Counted from the first letter of the stretch, positions 11,274 through 22,250 are shown. The stretch is DNA of 64,000 bases from Closterium sp. Naga37s-1 (GCA_947471745.1 CANJKZ010000265.1:1-64000); one strand, 5' to 3'. Notes: generated from the letters alone by a model not told the origin. Translations and numbers: made by a program.

Positions 11274-11647
11274 CAGTCATCAAGATGGTGACACCTGTCA
11301 CTGCAAAGCTGCTGCTTACCCGACGATTTGCGTATACATGACGCCTTCCATGTCAGCCTCCTTCGCAAGTTCGTGCCTGCCACGACAGACATCGCGCGCC
11401 AGAACGCTGCCCCGACAGCCCGACCTGTCCCAGAACCGACATTTGACCCGTCCAAGGTTTTGGCACATCGTGTTCGGCTCGACGCTTCTGGACGCCACGT
11501 GGATTTTCTAATCTGCTGGACTGACCGCACCAGTGAGGACGACACTTGGGTGCCATCCGCCTCACTTGAAGCTTCTCCGCTTCTTGGCGATTACCTCGCT
11601 CGCAAGCGAGCTGCGGATATTGACCACCTTTCTTAAAGGGGGGGTAG
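11274..11647 (+). pseudogene. Ty3 integrase C-terminus with chromodomain
   Basis: An open frame up to TAA at 11634-11636. It contains LPDDLRIHDAFHVSLLRKF, the GPY/F-adjacent tail of Ty3 integrases. It then has a chromodomain-like segment: KVLAHRVRLDASGRHVDFLI, CWTDRTSEDDTWVP and LEASPLLGDYLARK. In chromoviruses this domain directs integration to marked chromatin. The integrase catalytic core is absent. The purine-rich GGGGGGG stretch after the stop (11638-11644) is the plus-strand primer. Confidence 0.85.
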
Positions 11648-11925
11648 TGTAAGGAAAAACCCTTTTCATTACAGGGGTTTACTCAACCGCGTACAACCCC
11701 AACTTTCGGAAGTGCACGTTCGGCCACTTTGCTTGCTGCCGAAGCAACCTCGCGTCGCCTTCGGCCTTTCCTTTGCCCAACCTGCACCCAACCTCGTGTT
11801 CCCGAGGTTCCCGCCTAGCTAGGTTGACCCACTATATTAGCGCGTGCCTTCATTGTATTGTCAGTTTACTGAGTCACATCTTCGTTATTCGTTATTCCGC
11901 GCACTCTCAATTACAACTCATAACA
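11648..11925 (+). repeat. Ty3 3' LTR (278 bp)
   Basis: It starts TGTAAGG after a purine tract and ends TCATAACA. Its last half matches 2963-3104. It is followed by GAAAC, the expected target duplication, whose partner is beyond the window. Confidence 0.9.
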
Positions 11926-12342
11926 GAAACTGTAGGTTGAACCACCAGACCAGAGTAGAGTAATTCAACTAGGCAACAACTTCTGCATAAACTAGCTCAA
12001 GCAACACAGCAGCCAACGTCAGCAACACCACCAGGAACCCCAAACAGCTCAACCACCATCATTCTAACGTCCTACCCATCCACAAAGTGATTATTTCAGC
12101 ACACAGCTAACATGAAATGGTTCCAGCCCTAGTTATCTGCACCAGAAACCAGAAACAATATTTACTTTGCAACCGTCTCCCCTCCCCCACCCCTTCCCCC
12201 CCCCCTTCACCCCACCCCTCCTCCCCCAATGAATTCTCCTCGCAATTTCTTATTGTGTTCCACCTTGGTGTCACTTCAGAGCTCTGTCAAATCTCCTTCG
12301 CATCTCACCAGTGACACCCTGCGCGTGCTTCAGATCTGCTTA
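11926..12342. other. Host sequence downstream of the cysteine-rich gene; no gene seen
   Basis: AT-richer than the retroelements, with a C/T-rich run (about 12177-12230). It would contain the 3' UTR of the minus-strand gene that ends at 12343. I see no coding signal or clear poly(A) signal. Confidence 0.5.
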
Positions 12343-13143
12343 TTACGGGTACCACTGCCTCCCGCTTCCATATAGACGGCGGCTATACATCTTGGGGGGA
12401 GACAAGGGGCGGCCACGGCGGTTATACATTTTCGGGGGAGACCAGGGGCGCCCACTCCCCCATAAGCGGCGGCTCATCTTGGTCTTTCCGCCAGCCAGTG
12501 CGTCGTCGCCGAGAGGAGCGATCGGGCGCGGGGGTTCTGTGCGGATCTCCTCCGCGGGACGCTCCATTTCGCACAGCTGCACTCCGCCGCTGCTGCGCGC
12601 GGGGGGCTCGAGCGCGCGCAGCATTGTTCCGCCGGATGCGGGGCAGTATTCATATCCTTTATCATAGGAATATTGACTAACCAAGTACGGGGGAATCCCG
12701 TCGAACCCACCCTCGTTACACTGCGGGTAACCAAAATCGCGACAGTCGGAATTTCCGGGGCACTGCAAGACAGTGATCCCCCACTCGGTGTCATGACCCG
12801 TGTTGGCTTGTATGCCGGCGCTTAACTCGTAACCGGAGAGGTCTACATTGCAGCAATGCGGGAGGTCGTGCGGGGTTCCCTCGCAGTCGTCGCAGTAAAG
12901 CGTGCCGGCCTGAACACGCGTGCACTCGCCCGAGCCGTCCGTGGAGTAACCGCCTCCGTAGAGGCACGTGTAGTGCCATCCATTGCCGTTACAGAAGCCC
13001 AGGACGGCAACGCTCTCGCGGACCTTGTTAGCGCAGTCGAAATCGAACGCTCGCACAGGAGTGAGCGCGAGAAGAAGGCAGGAGAGGAGAAGAGTCGCGA
13101 AGAGTTTTCGGAGAAACACGGGAGGAGCGTTTCCAGCCGCCAT
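12343..13143 (-). CDS. Secreted cysteine-rich protein, function unknown (266 aa)
   Basis: The best host gene in the window, a single open frame from ATG at 13143 to TAA. Residues 1-32 form a classical signal peptide: Arg/Lys at 12-13, a Leu-rich core at 14-27, likely cleavage after VRA. The mature part has 13 cysteines: 37, 51, 60, 74, 84, 87, 97, 98, 128, 134, 142, 167 and 191. Their spacing suggests a disulfide-bonded extracellular domain. Trp, Gly and Tyr are frequent near them. Residues 192-266 are basic, Pro-rich and repetitive (PPKMYNRR, PPKMYSRR and two GSGR-W blocks), cysteine-free and probably disordered. No transmembrane helix follows the signal, so it is likely secreted or in the wall. 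I do not recognise the family. Introns cannot be excluded, and the repetitive tail could be read-through into a non-coding repeat. Confidence 0.6.
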   Translation of the reverse strand: MAAGNAPPVFLRKLFATLLLSCLLLALTPVRAFDFDCANKVRESVAVLGFCNGNGWHYTCLYGGGYSTDGSGECTRVQAGTLYCDDCEGTPHDLPHCCNVDLSGYELSAGIQANTGHDTEWGITVLQCPGNSDCRDFGYPQCNEGGFDGIPPYLVSQYSYDKGYEYCPASGGTMLRALEPPARSSGGVQLCEMERPAEEIRTEPPRPIAPLGDDALAGGKTKMSRRLWGSGRPWSPPKMYNRRGRPLSPPKMYSRRLYGSGRQWYP

Positions 13144-13193
13144 CAGCGCTGGTGACGCGTCGTCGCTATTAGCTGATGAGTACTTTTACAGGA

Positions 13194-13206
13194 ACTATAA
13201 AAAAAG
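13194..13206 (-). promoter_or_regulatory. Possible TATA box of the cysteine-rich gene
   Basis: On the minus strand the sequence reads TTTTTTTATAGTT about 50-60 bp upstream of the ATG at 13143. Position and sequence would suit a TATA element with a short 5' UTR. The surrounding DNA is AT-rich, so chance is a real alternative. Confidence 0.3.
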
Positions 13207-13250
13207 ATCGTCAGTTCGAACTAACGAAAGCTGCTATTTCTAATTACTCG

Positions 13251-14492
13251 TTAAAAAAGAGGACGTTGAGATTTCACTAACAAAATACGAAGAGTTGCGC
13301 TGAAGATAGCTAACGAAATTCGTGCTGTGAAGGAACAGGCTGCTAGCTGGATAGCTGCGAAAGAAGCAAGCTTTGAAATTGTTGAGGCATATGAACTGAA
13401 ACGAACTACAACATATGTGGGGTGGGGACCGACGGCCGCATCAGTTGAGGCGAGTGAGCGGGGGAATTTTGCGGAGAGAGACCAGGGAAGAGTGCTATTG
13501 GAGGTATGCTGCTGGTTGATTGAGAGGAGAGGGAGCGGGAGGTACAGCACTTGCAGAGAGAGCCAACCAGGAAGGGGGTGTGTGTTGAGAGGGGAGCCAC
13601 GCAGGTTTTTGAATCCTGCTGATGTGTTTTCTTGGGGGGGCCAATGCGAGTGAATTGTCAAGACGCGGTAAAAGTAGACGATCGATCGTCAGTAGCGATC
13701 GATGTGCGGATCGGTTACCCTATTAACGTTGTTGTAACCATGCTACTGTACGCTTTCTGGCCAGAATTTATATACAGTGTGAGATGCGATTGATCACTGT
13801 TCGCGGGAAATCTGTCAATTTTCAGCCGCGATCATTACAACGTCGCGGTCGCCACGTTTTGCCAAACGATCTGCTCACTCGATTGTGGGGATCGATATAT
13901 GCAGACGATCCTGGGATATTTGCACTTTCAACGCGTCCTCAGGACACCAATGCATGGAACTCAAGTCGCGCCAAATCGCGAGTTTCGCCGTGCGACGCCA
14001 CGCAAGCTTTCGCGAGCTTCTTTCGAGTCTCTTCGCAGGCCTGTTTCGCGCACTTTTTACCGAGTTGTTCAGAGCTAGGGCCAACAGGACTGGCACTTCC
14101 ATGCTCCTCTGTTACGGCGTGAAGGCTGGCGACGAAGTCACTCAAGTTTGCGATGTTTTTTTCTCTGCTGGCGGTATCGGAGCTGACGTTGACCCGATTG
14201 GGAGAAAACAGCATAAAGTCACCGCCCTTTACAATCGAATTCGCTAATAGATGAGTGTACATTATATTCATGTACAAATTTTATCACTACAACTTCCTTC
14301 CACCCATTCAAAGGACGTAGTCTTAGGACAAATGTGCTCCAAAAAAGAGCTACTTTGAGTAATAACTTGATACATTTCAATGGGAACCGTGTAAATTATG
14401 TACACGGCAAGATGTTTCTTCTTTACAGTGTCAGTGCTATTGGGTCTCCAAGTCAATACCTTATCAATACCTAGAAAACGATTAGACATAAA
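13251..14492. other. Host intergenic or uncertain coding sequence
   Basis: No retroelement homology. Two weak coding hints. On the minus strand, an open frame at 13939-14277 encodes a Lys/Glu/Ala-rich segment (SSEQLGKKCAKQACEETRKK) of normal complexity. On the plus strand, around 13290-13440, an open stretch without a good start encodes a helical peptide (KIANEIRAVKEQAASWIAAK). Neither has recognisable domains or clear splice sites. The last bases ATAAA (14488-14492) are the left target duplication of copia-D. Confidence 0.3.
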
Positions 14493-14617
14493 TGTGAAAG
14501 AACGAGGGATGGATGAACTAGCAAGCAGGTGGGTACAAGTAGGAAAACCTAAAAGTGTTGTACCCATATTGTCTACCCCACTACAGCCTACACAGACTAT
14601 AGCATATGAGTTTGACA
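14493..14617 (-). repeat. Copia-D 3' LTR (125 bp)
   Basis: Left copy, TGTGAAAG to TTTGACA as read on the plus strand. Differences from the right copy: AACGAGG versus AAGGAGG, and one C fewer in TACCC(C)ATA. Confidence 0.93.
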
Positions 14618-14814
14618 CACCCCCATAGGCAAAGTGGGGGAGAACAAGAGGTCACAAGACCAGTCAAGCAAAGCAAAGCAAGCTCAGGGTGGATCACAAC
14701 GTCACCACACATTCCGAGCACAAGTTCAAGGCCACAAGGCCAGTTCACATGCAAGATCATATACAAAGGTAAACAAGCAAGTGCAGGTATAGAAAGATCA
14801 CAGTACAAGCAAGG

Positions 14815-17800
14815 TCAAGAAGTGAGCAAGTGAGGCCAAGTAGGCACAAGACCTAGCATCGTACAGAAGCGCTGATGATCACAAGGCGGAAGTGCCTTGG
14901 TAAAGATATCAGCAGTGTTGGCCTCAGAGGCCACGTAAGCAAGGCGCAGCTGACCACGCTGCTGCAGCTCACGAGCAAGGAAGTAGCGAAGAGCAATGTG
15001 CTTCGTTCTATGCTCCATTCTGTGCTCCCGACACAAGGCCAGCATGGCCTTGTTGTCTACGTACAGAACTGGAGGAGAACGAGGCGGCTCTCCTAGGTCA
15101 GTCAGCAGGTAGGTGAGCCAGCGTAGCTCCTGTGCAGCCATGGCCCCCGCGTAGATCTCGGCCTCACAGCTGGAGCCGAGAACAGAAGACGAGCGGGTAG
15201 ACCGCCACGAAACAGAGCCGGAACCAAGGCTGAAGGTGTAACCCTGTGACGACCGCTGCGTAGCCTGGTCGTCAGCCCAAGAAGCGTCTGCGTGACCTGT
15301 GAGGACCACTGAACGTCGCCCTCCAAGCACTAGCCCCATGCCCGACGTACTGCACAAGTAGCGCAACACCCTCTTCGCTGCAGCCATGTGCTCTGGTCGG
15401 TGTCTCCCAGGAGCAACATAGCGTGCCAAGATGCTAAGAGGGTATGCAAGGTCAGGTCGTGTGCAGGTCATCAGGTACATGAGGCAGCCAACAAGCTCTG
15501 GGTACGGGCCACTCGGCTCTACGGACTCATCCGAAGGCAGAGCTGAGAGCGAGTGGCGAGTAGACAGAGGAGTGGCCTGAGGCGAGGAGTACGTGAAGTC
15601 GAAGCGCTGAAGGACCTGCTGCACCATGTGTGACTGAGTCAGGGTAATGGTGCGCTGTGCTCTGTCCAGCTCGGACTTCACGTGGGCGAGTCCAGCAGTG
15701 TCAGCAGTGGCAAAGACCAAGTCGTCGACGTACACGAGGATGTAGAACGGCGGCAAAGAGGTGTCGGTGCGCAGAAACAGCGACGGGTCGGCAGTAGAAG
15801 GAGCAAACCCAAGAGCCGCAAGTGTAGTCCTCAGTGTGTCGTGCCACTCACGGGGCGCCTGGCGGAGACCGTAGACTGGCCGCCGGAGGCTCCACTGGGT
15901 ACCAGGGGGAAACGACCCAGTGAAGCCAGGTGGGCGGCGCAGCCAGATCTCCTCGTGCAGGCTGCCCTGCAGGAAAGCTGTGCTGAAGTCAAGAGAGTGA
16001 AGCTCGTAGTCGCGCTGAGCGGCTATGTGCAGCAGCACCCGAAGAGTGGTCATCTTCGGGGTGGGAGAGAAGGTCTGAAAGTAGTCAACTCCCTGCCGCT
16101 GACTGAAGCCTTGAGCCACGTAACGCGCCTTGAAGACAGGCAGAGAACCCGGCGGCCGCTTCACCCTGAAAATCCACATGCCACTGACGATGTTCGCCCC
16201 AGGTGGGGGAACCTCGTCGACGTAGGTGCCTGTGGACTTCCAGGAAGCCATCTCTGCGTCCATGGCTGACTGCCACTGTGAGGAGTAGGGACCCTCGATC
16301 GCCTCAGCGTACGATCGAGGAGTCAGGATGTCTGGTGCATCCGGGTCTCCCTCAGGGGCAATCAGCGTGGACACGAGATGAGGCAAAGCAGCAGCAAAAC
16401 ACTGGAACTCCTTCTGCCTGTCCTCAAGGACGTCCGTGCTAAGAGCACACTCACCCCCGACGGACGGAGGACAGACAGACTCAGACTCAGCAACGAGACT
16501 AGCGGCGTAGTCCAGACGACAGCGAGCAGCAAAGTCGACAAGCTCAGCAACTAAGGCAGACGCAGCAGTGGACTCAAAGGAAGGGTCAGTGACAACAATG
16601 GCCAGGAGACGCGTGACAGTAGGACTGGCAGCACGAAGAGAGTCAGACTCCGGGTCAGCAAGAACAGGAAGAGAGGACTCTGGAGGAGACGGCAACGGGA
16701 CACGAAGAGGAGCAGTGGAAGGACGCAGTGCCATCTGGTGTGTGCCTGGGACCGCAGGAGGACGCGGACGCGGAGCACGACCACCAGTGCGAGCAGCACG
16801 AACAGGCGACGCAGGACGAGACGCAGGCTCACGACGCTCAGCAAGACCTCCAGTAGGACCAGTGTAGGGAGAAGGAGCAGGTAGGAGGGAGGCGGGCTGT
16901 AACTGTGACCGCGACTGGACAGGCTGTGGACACTCTAAGGGAGGAGCAGGACCAGGAGAGGGCGGGAGACCAAGAACCTGCTCAAGGAGTGGAACGAAGT
17001 ACGGCCGCGGCCGCGCAGCGCCTCCAGAACCAGCAGGGACAGCACCAGCACCCCCAGCGGTAGCACCAGCGCCAGCAGCACCTCCAGCTCCAACAGCGCC
17101 AACTCCAGCACCCTCAGAAGCACCAGCGCCAGCAGCACCACCAGCGCCAACACCCCCAGCAGCTCCAGCTCCAGCAGATCCAGCAGCACCATCTCCAGCA
17201 GCTCCAGCAGCTCCAGCATCACCAGCTCCAGCAGCTCCAGTAGCACCAACAGCAGGACCAACTCCAGCAGCCCCAGCAGCACCCCCAGTCCCAGCAGCTC
17301 CAGTACCGCCAGTACGAGCACCTCTAGCTCCAGTGGCTCCAGTAACTCCAGTGCCGACCCCAGGGTCAGCAGTAACAGCAGCACCTCCAGCTCCAGCAGC
17401 ACGGCTCCAGCGCCGGGCAAACCACTCGCGCAGCTCCTGCGGAGAGGGTAGCTCCCGCCTCGACGAAGCACCCGAAGGGGCCCCAAACCCAGCACCGCCA
17501 GAGGCCACACGAGCAGACCCAGTACCCCCAGGCTCCGCACCCCCAGGCTCAGTACCCCCAGGCTCCGTACCCCCAGGCTCCGCACCCCCAGGCCCAGCAC
17601 CCCCAGGCTCCGTACCCCCAGGCTCAGCACCCCCAGACTCAGCACCCCCAGGCTCAGCACCCCTAGCAGCACCAGAGTCAACAGCTACCTCGACAGGCTC
17701 GACTGCGTCTACCTGGGACACACCTGACGGGGCAGGACCCTGAGGGGGGAGGGGGTCTACCGGGGGGGGAACTGGCGCAAGGAAGAGCGGCGGCGGGGGG

Positions 17801-18381
17801 AGGGGCGCAGTGCGGTAGGGGAAGAGACGGTAGTAAGGCACCGACTCGTCAAAGGTGACGTCCTGGGAGGACAGAACACGGCGCGAGGTGGGGTGGTAAA
17901 ACTGCCAACCAGGCGCGTCAGGGGGGAAGCCAAGGAAGACGCAGGGAACAGCACGGGGGGACAGCTTGTCCGCAGACAAGTCGCGGACAAACGCCCGAGA
18001 TCCCCAGACACGAAACGCAGACGCATCGCCAACCTTCCCGGTCCACCACAAGGTGGGGGAGGTCTCTGGCAAGGAGACCCGGGGCTGAAGGTTGATCTGA
18101 TGCGCTGCGTACTGAACCGCAAACGGCCACAGAAAATGGGGAGCAGCCGCATGGATCATGGACGTACGAGCGACGTCCATGACCATGCCAATGCGGCGCT
18201 CAGCAATCCCATTTTGCTGTGGAGAGGCTGGAAGCGTGAAGGTCTGGCGGATGCCCTGTGCACGACAGAAGGCTCCCAGAAGGGCAGAGGAAAACTCCCC
18301 GCCTCTGTCAGAGTGCAGACGCAGAACAGGAAAGCCCGAGCCGAAACTCTCTCTGAGCTGGAGACGAGCTGCGCGGATCTA
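14815..18381 (-). pseudogene. Copia-D pol: integrase C-terminal half, RT, RNase H
   Basis: Open from just after a TAG at 18379-18381 (Trp in relatives); first Met at 18186 (MVMDVARTSMIHAAAPHFLW), TGA end at 14815. It contains the integrase C-terminal region, a spacer of GGAEPGG-type pentads, PQELREWFARRW, RT and RNase H, which ends with ANTADIFTKAL. In RT, 66 bp are missing near 15678: VKSEL is joined to DRAQRT, removing 22 residues present in copia-B. The frame is kept, but a conserved block (RSYLGLQI) of RT is lost. The C-terminal 270 residues are almost identical to copia-B. Confidence 0.9.
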
Positions 18382-19940
18382 GTCGAAGGGAACACCGTGG
18401 TGTAATGCGAGTAGTCGTCAACCACCAACAGGAAGTAACGCTCGTGACCCTGGCCACGGACGCGGGCGGGGCCCCACACGTCCATGTGAAGAGTCTGCAG
18501 CGGAGCCTCTGTCGGAGGAAACTCAGAGGAGTGAGGGGCGGCGCGCTGCCGCCCCTCGACGCAGGGAACGCAGGTAGGGGCAGGCCCCGGAGGGAGGGGA
18601 GGGAGGGACCGGGGGAGACCAGAGACAAGGACACGGGAGGCCATGCCTCGGAGACGAGGCAGGGAGGGGTGACCAAGGCGGTGGTGCCAGAGGAGAGTCT
18701 GGTGGGACAGGAGACGACACGAGCAGGGAGCAGACTCAGGACCAGACCTGGACGCTGCAGAAAACACCTGACCCGACGCAAGTACCTGACCAGACTCAGC
18801 AACCGGAGGAGACTCAGTAGTCAGTGTGTACAGGCTCGACCCCGGCTGACGGGTAAACGTGGCCAAGTGTCGGCCCGTCCGAGCACACGTACAGTGGGTC
18901 ACCCGCTGACTCGCAGGAGTGAACTGGTCAACCCCCCCATCCTGCAGATCAGCACCACTCACCAAGTTCGTAGAGAACGAGGGGAGGTAGAGACCTGACA
19001 GGGTGCCAGAGGGGGCTGCCGGACACGGCAAGACAGTGGAGAAGTGGGCAAGGACAGGACCCCCAGAGGGGTCCGCCAGGGAGACCGCAACTGGCCGACT
19101 AAGCGGCGTAAGCGTTGTGCGGTCTCGAAAGAAGGAGCGGGAAGCACCCGAGTCAAGGGTGAAGGTGTGTAAGGCCTGAGCCGACGTGGTACCTGAGAGA
19201 GCAGACTCACCAGCACCTGGGGCAGCAGACGCACTAGCACCTAGAGCAGCAGCCTCACCAGCACCTAGAGCAGCAGCCTCAATGCCCGGGTCAGGCGGAA
19301 CACACAGGTAACAGTCACCCTCATCACTAGTAGGCAATGCATACATGGCAGTGAGGATAGCATCATAGTCAAGAGTATAGATATCTACCCGCAGCCTAAG
19401 CAGCTCCACCCAGTCGGGGAGCTCAGCCTCGTCGCCAAACTCCGTACGCCAGGCGTCGCTCAGACGGGCGAAGCAGCGGGACTCTGTGTGACCAAACGTC
19501 CCGCAAGGCTGACCAGTCCGAGCACCAGTGCGAATGACGTATGGACAGCGAGCAGTACCCCGTGACCCGCCACGCTGAGCGTACCACTCACGAAGCTGCT
19601 GGGGCGAAAGGACCGCGCACGGATGACGCTGCAGCTGCACCTGGCCACTACAAGCAGCTGCCGAACTACTCACTCCAGGACGACTCCCACTACGGCCACC
19701 CCGACAACCCCAAGTAGCGTACCACTCACGAAGCTGCTGGGGCGTGAGGGACTCACGCGGACGTCGCTGGAGCTGCATCTGGCCACCGCCAGGAGCAGCA
19801 GGAGCAGTGGTAGCCGCAGTAGCAGCAGCAGTAGCAATAGCAGTAGTCGCAGCGCGGCCACCCCTATAACCCCAACTAGCGTACCACTCACGAAGCTGTT
19901 GGGGGGTGAGGGACTCACGCGGATGGCGCTGGAGCTGCAT
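18382..19940 (-). pseudogene. Copia-D truncated gag, protease and integrase N-terminal half
   Basis: Starts at ATG 19940. Instead of the capsid domain it has three tandem copies of a module around PQQLREWYA (residues 10-21, 64-75, 110-121), separated by Ala/Thr/Gly linkers. The enlarged zinc knuckle follows (C132, C146, H151, C156: C-X13-C-X4-H-X4-C), then the protease active site DSGAS, and the integrase zinc site and first catalytic Asp (MDVWGP). A 34-bp deletion near 18386 shifts the frame relative to the downstream ORF. Copia-B and F have one such module at this place, so the triplication is specific to D. Confidence 0.88.
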
Positions 19941-21492
19941 CTGGCCACGCCAGGAGCAGCAGTAGCAGTAGAAAGAGCAGTAGCAGCAAGAGCAGCAGTA
20001 ACAGCAGTACGGGCAGGGCAGTGCTCACCAGTGGCGAGAAGGGCAGGCGTACGACGGCGGCAACGGCGAGGCCGCTACCACTGTAGGGCGAGGGCTCCGT
20101 GGCAGCTGCAGGGGCGGCTGCTCCAGGGGCGGCAGTTGTAGGGGCGGCTGCTCCAGGGGCGGCTGCTGCAGGGGCGGCTGCTCCAGGCGCGGCTGCTGCA
20201 GGGGCGGCTGCTCCAGGGGCGGCTGCTCCAGGGGCGGCTGCTGCAGGGGCGGCTGCTCCAGGGGCGGCTGCTGCAGGGGTGGCTGCTCCAGGGGCGGCTG
20301 CTGCAGTGGCGGCTGCTCCAGGGGCGGCTGCTGCAGGGGTGGCTGCTCCAGGGGCGGCTGCTGCAGGGGCGGCTCCTCCAGGGGCGGCTGCTGCAGGGGC
20401 GGCTGCTCCAGGGGCGGCTACTGCAGGGGTGGCTGCTCCAGGGGCGGCAGCTGCAGTGGCGGCTGCTCCTGGGGCGGCTGCTTCAGGGGCGGCTGCTCCA
20501 GGGGCGGCTGCTGCAGGGGAGGCTGCTCCAGGGGCGGCTGCTGCAGTGGCGGCTGCTCCAGGGGCGGCTGCTGCAGTGGCGGCTGCTCCAGGGGCGGCTG
20601 CTGCAGTGGTGGCTACTCCAGGGGCGGCTGCTGCAGTGGCGGCTGCTCCAGGGGCGGCTGCTGCAGTGGCGGCTGCTCCAGGGGCGGCTGCTTCAGGGGC
20701 GGCTGCTCCAGGGGCGGCTGCGTCAGGGGCGGCTGCTCCAGGGGCGGCTGCTGCAGTGGCGGCTGCTCCAGGGGCGGCTGCTGCAGTGGCGGCCGCTCCA
20801 GGGCGCGGGTTAGGGCAGGGCGCCGCGGCGGGCAGGGGTGACGCCACGCGGGTCCCGCAGGGGCGTCGCGACGCACAGGAGCCGCGCCTCGCGGATCCCG
20901 CAGGGGCGTCGCGACGAGGCAGGGGCGACGCGGCGGGGCCGCGACTGGCGACGGGGCGGGGCCGCGACTGGCGACGGGGCGGGGCCGCGACTGGCGACAG
21001 GGCGGGGCCGCTACGGGCAGCGGGGCGGGGCCGCGAAGGGGCCGCGAAGGGAGCCGCGAGGGGGCCGCGAGGGGGGCCGTGAAGGGGCCGCGAGGGGGCC
21101 GCGAAGGGGCTGTGAAGGGGCCGCGAAGGGGCCGCGAGGGGGCCGTGAAGGTGCCATGAAGGGGCCGTGAAGGGGCCGCGAAGGGGCCGTGAGGGGGCCG
21201 CGAAGGGGCCGCGAAGGTGCCGCGAAGGGGCCGCGAAGGGAGGCCGCGAAGGGGCCACGAGGGGCCTGAAGGGGCCGCGAAGGGCCGTGAGAGGGGCCGT
21301 GAGAGGCCGTGAGAGGGGCCGCTACGGGGCCGTAGGGGATCGCGACGGGCCACCAAGGGCAAGGGACGCGACGGGAGGGTAGGCACACGGGGCGCGACTC
21401 GGGCAGGGGCGAAGCGCGCTCCGGGCAGGAAAAAAAATCGATATTCGGTGGGCCCTAGGAAACGTTCCCACTAGGGAACCTGCTCTATACCA
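19941..21492 (-). repeat. Copia-D leader with 15-bp minisatellite
   Basis: 20098-20805 is a tandem array of a 15-bp unit, GGGGCGGCTGCTCCA alternating with forms ending in TGCA, near 45 copies. 21020-21340 has degenerate GGGGCCGCGAAG units. 21420-21492 holds the conserved A-run, GGGCCC, hairpin and primer site. The long ORFs here translate as AAAPGA repeats in both directions and are artefacts. Confidence 0.85.
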
Positions 21493-21618
21493 TGTGAAAG
21501 AAGGAGGGATGGATGAACTAGCAAGCAGGTGGGTACAAGTAGGAAAACCTAAAAGTGTTGTACCCCATATTGTCTACCCCACTACAGCCTACACAGACTA
21601 TAGCATATGAGTTTGACA
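21493..21618 (-). repeat. Copia-D 5' LTR (126 bp)
   Basis: Right copy. On the minus strand it starts TGTCAAACTC and ends TTTCACA, followed directly by TGGTATAGAGCAGG. Confidence 0.93.
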
Positions 21619-22250
21619 ATAAACGTATTAAAAATTCACCACAATAGCTACATTCATCTGTCTGCCACTACACCAGCGTTCAGGTACAGCTGGAACCGCT
21701 GCTACCTATACACTTGTAACGAGAGAGGAAGGAAGAAATAACAAAAGCGAGCAACGACAATAACACACAAGCTATCTCATCTCCAGACATAAATGAACTG
21801 AATTAGGCAGTGTTTTTTTTCTCAAGTGGACCCAAAGTGACCTCAGGGTTGACTGCAAAGATGCTGAAGTCCAGCCCAGCAGCTCAGTTGCGGCTTTGTA
21901 GTCAACAAGTTCATTTGACAGTTCACAGCACACGCAATAGACGCTGAGACGCCTCAAAGGTTTTGAGATGTCTCCAAAATTAAAGAGCATTGGGGTCAAC
22001 AAGCCCCCTCCGTGATTAACAGCACAACACACGCTACAGATAACTTTTGAGATGTCTCAAAAGTCGTCTCAGAAATCAATAAGCATTGTGGTCAACCAGC
22101 CCCCTCCGTGATTAACAGCACAGCACACGCTACAGACGACTTTTGAGACGTCTCATAAGTCGTCTCAGATATCAATCAGCATTGTGGTCAACAAGCCCCC
22201 CCCCCCCCCCCCCCCCCCCCCGTGATTCACAACACAGCACACGCTACAGA
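21619..22250. repeat. Host sequence with ~95-bp tandem repeat and a C26 run
   Basis: From about 21958 three units of roughly 95 bp follow each other. Each starts with a TTTTGAGA-type palindrome and contains AGCATTGTGGTCAAC, CCCCCTCCGTGATT and ACACGCTACAGA. In the third unit the C stretch has expanded to 26 C (22196-22221). No gene recognised. Confidence 0.7.

Larger units (their letters stand above)
2963..11925 (+). mobile_element. Ty3/gypsy chromovirus remnant, interrupted by copia-A and copia-E
   Basis: A truncated 5' LTR (2963-3104) and full 3' LTR (11648-11925) share their terminal sequence. Between them lie a tRNA-iMet primer site, gag with a canonical zinc knuckle, protease, and RT with YLDD, then copia-E (5771-11273), then the integrase C-terminus with a chromodomain. 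RNase H and the integrase catalytic core are missing, lost in the same event that removed the 3' half of copia-E. The 5' LTR lost its first half to the left of copia-A. This is the oldest element in this part of the window, as everything else here is inserted in it. Confidence 0.9.
14493..21618 (-). mobile_element. Copia-D: complete-length Ty1/copia element without a normal gag
   Basis: LTRs at 14493-14617 and 21493-21618 differ by about two changes, and perfect 5-bp duplications ATAAA flank them (14488-14492 and 21619-21623). The primer site TGGTATAGAGCAGG abuts the right LTR and the GGGGG tract the left one, so it reads on the minus strand. It lacks the N-terminal Gag domain and has deletions in integrase and RT, so it cannot move by itself. 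The near-identical LTRs show that it was mobilised recently, presumably by a relative such as copia-B or F. Confidence 0.95.

Noticed and set aside
13327..13653. Plus-strand ORF of 108 codons in host DNA
   Set aside because: The first 40 residues look helical, but the rest changes character, no start or splice context is convincing, and the opposite strand is open too.
20099..21258. Large Ala/Gly/Pro ORFs on both strands
   Set aside because: Produced by the 15-bp minisatellite and GC-rich leader of copia-D; both strands are open because stop codons are absent from the unit.
21772..22032. Minus-strand ORF of 86 codons
   Set aside because: It overlaps the start of the ~95-bp tandem array and has no recognisable feature.
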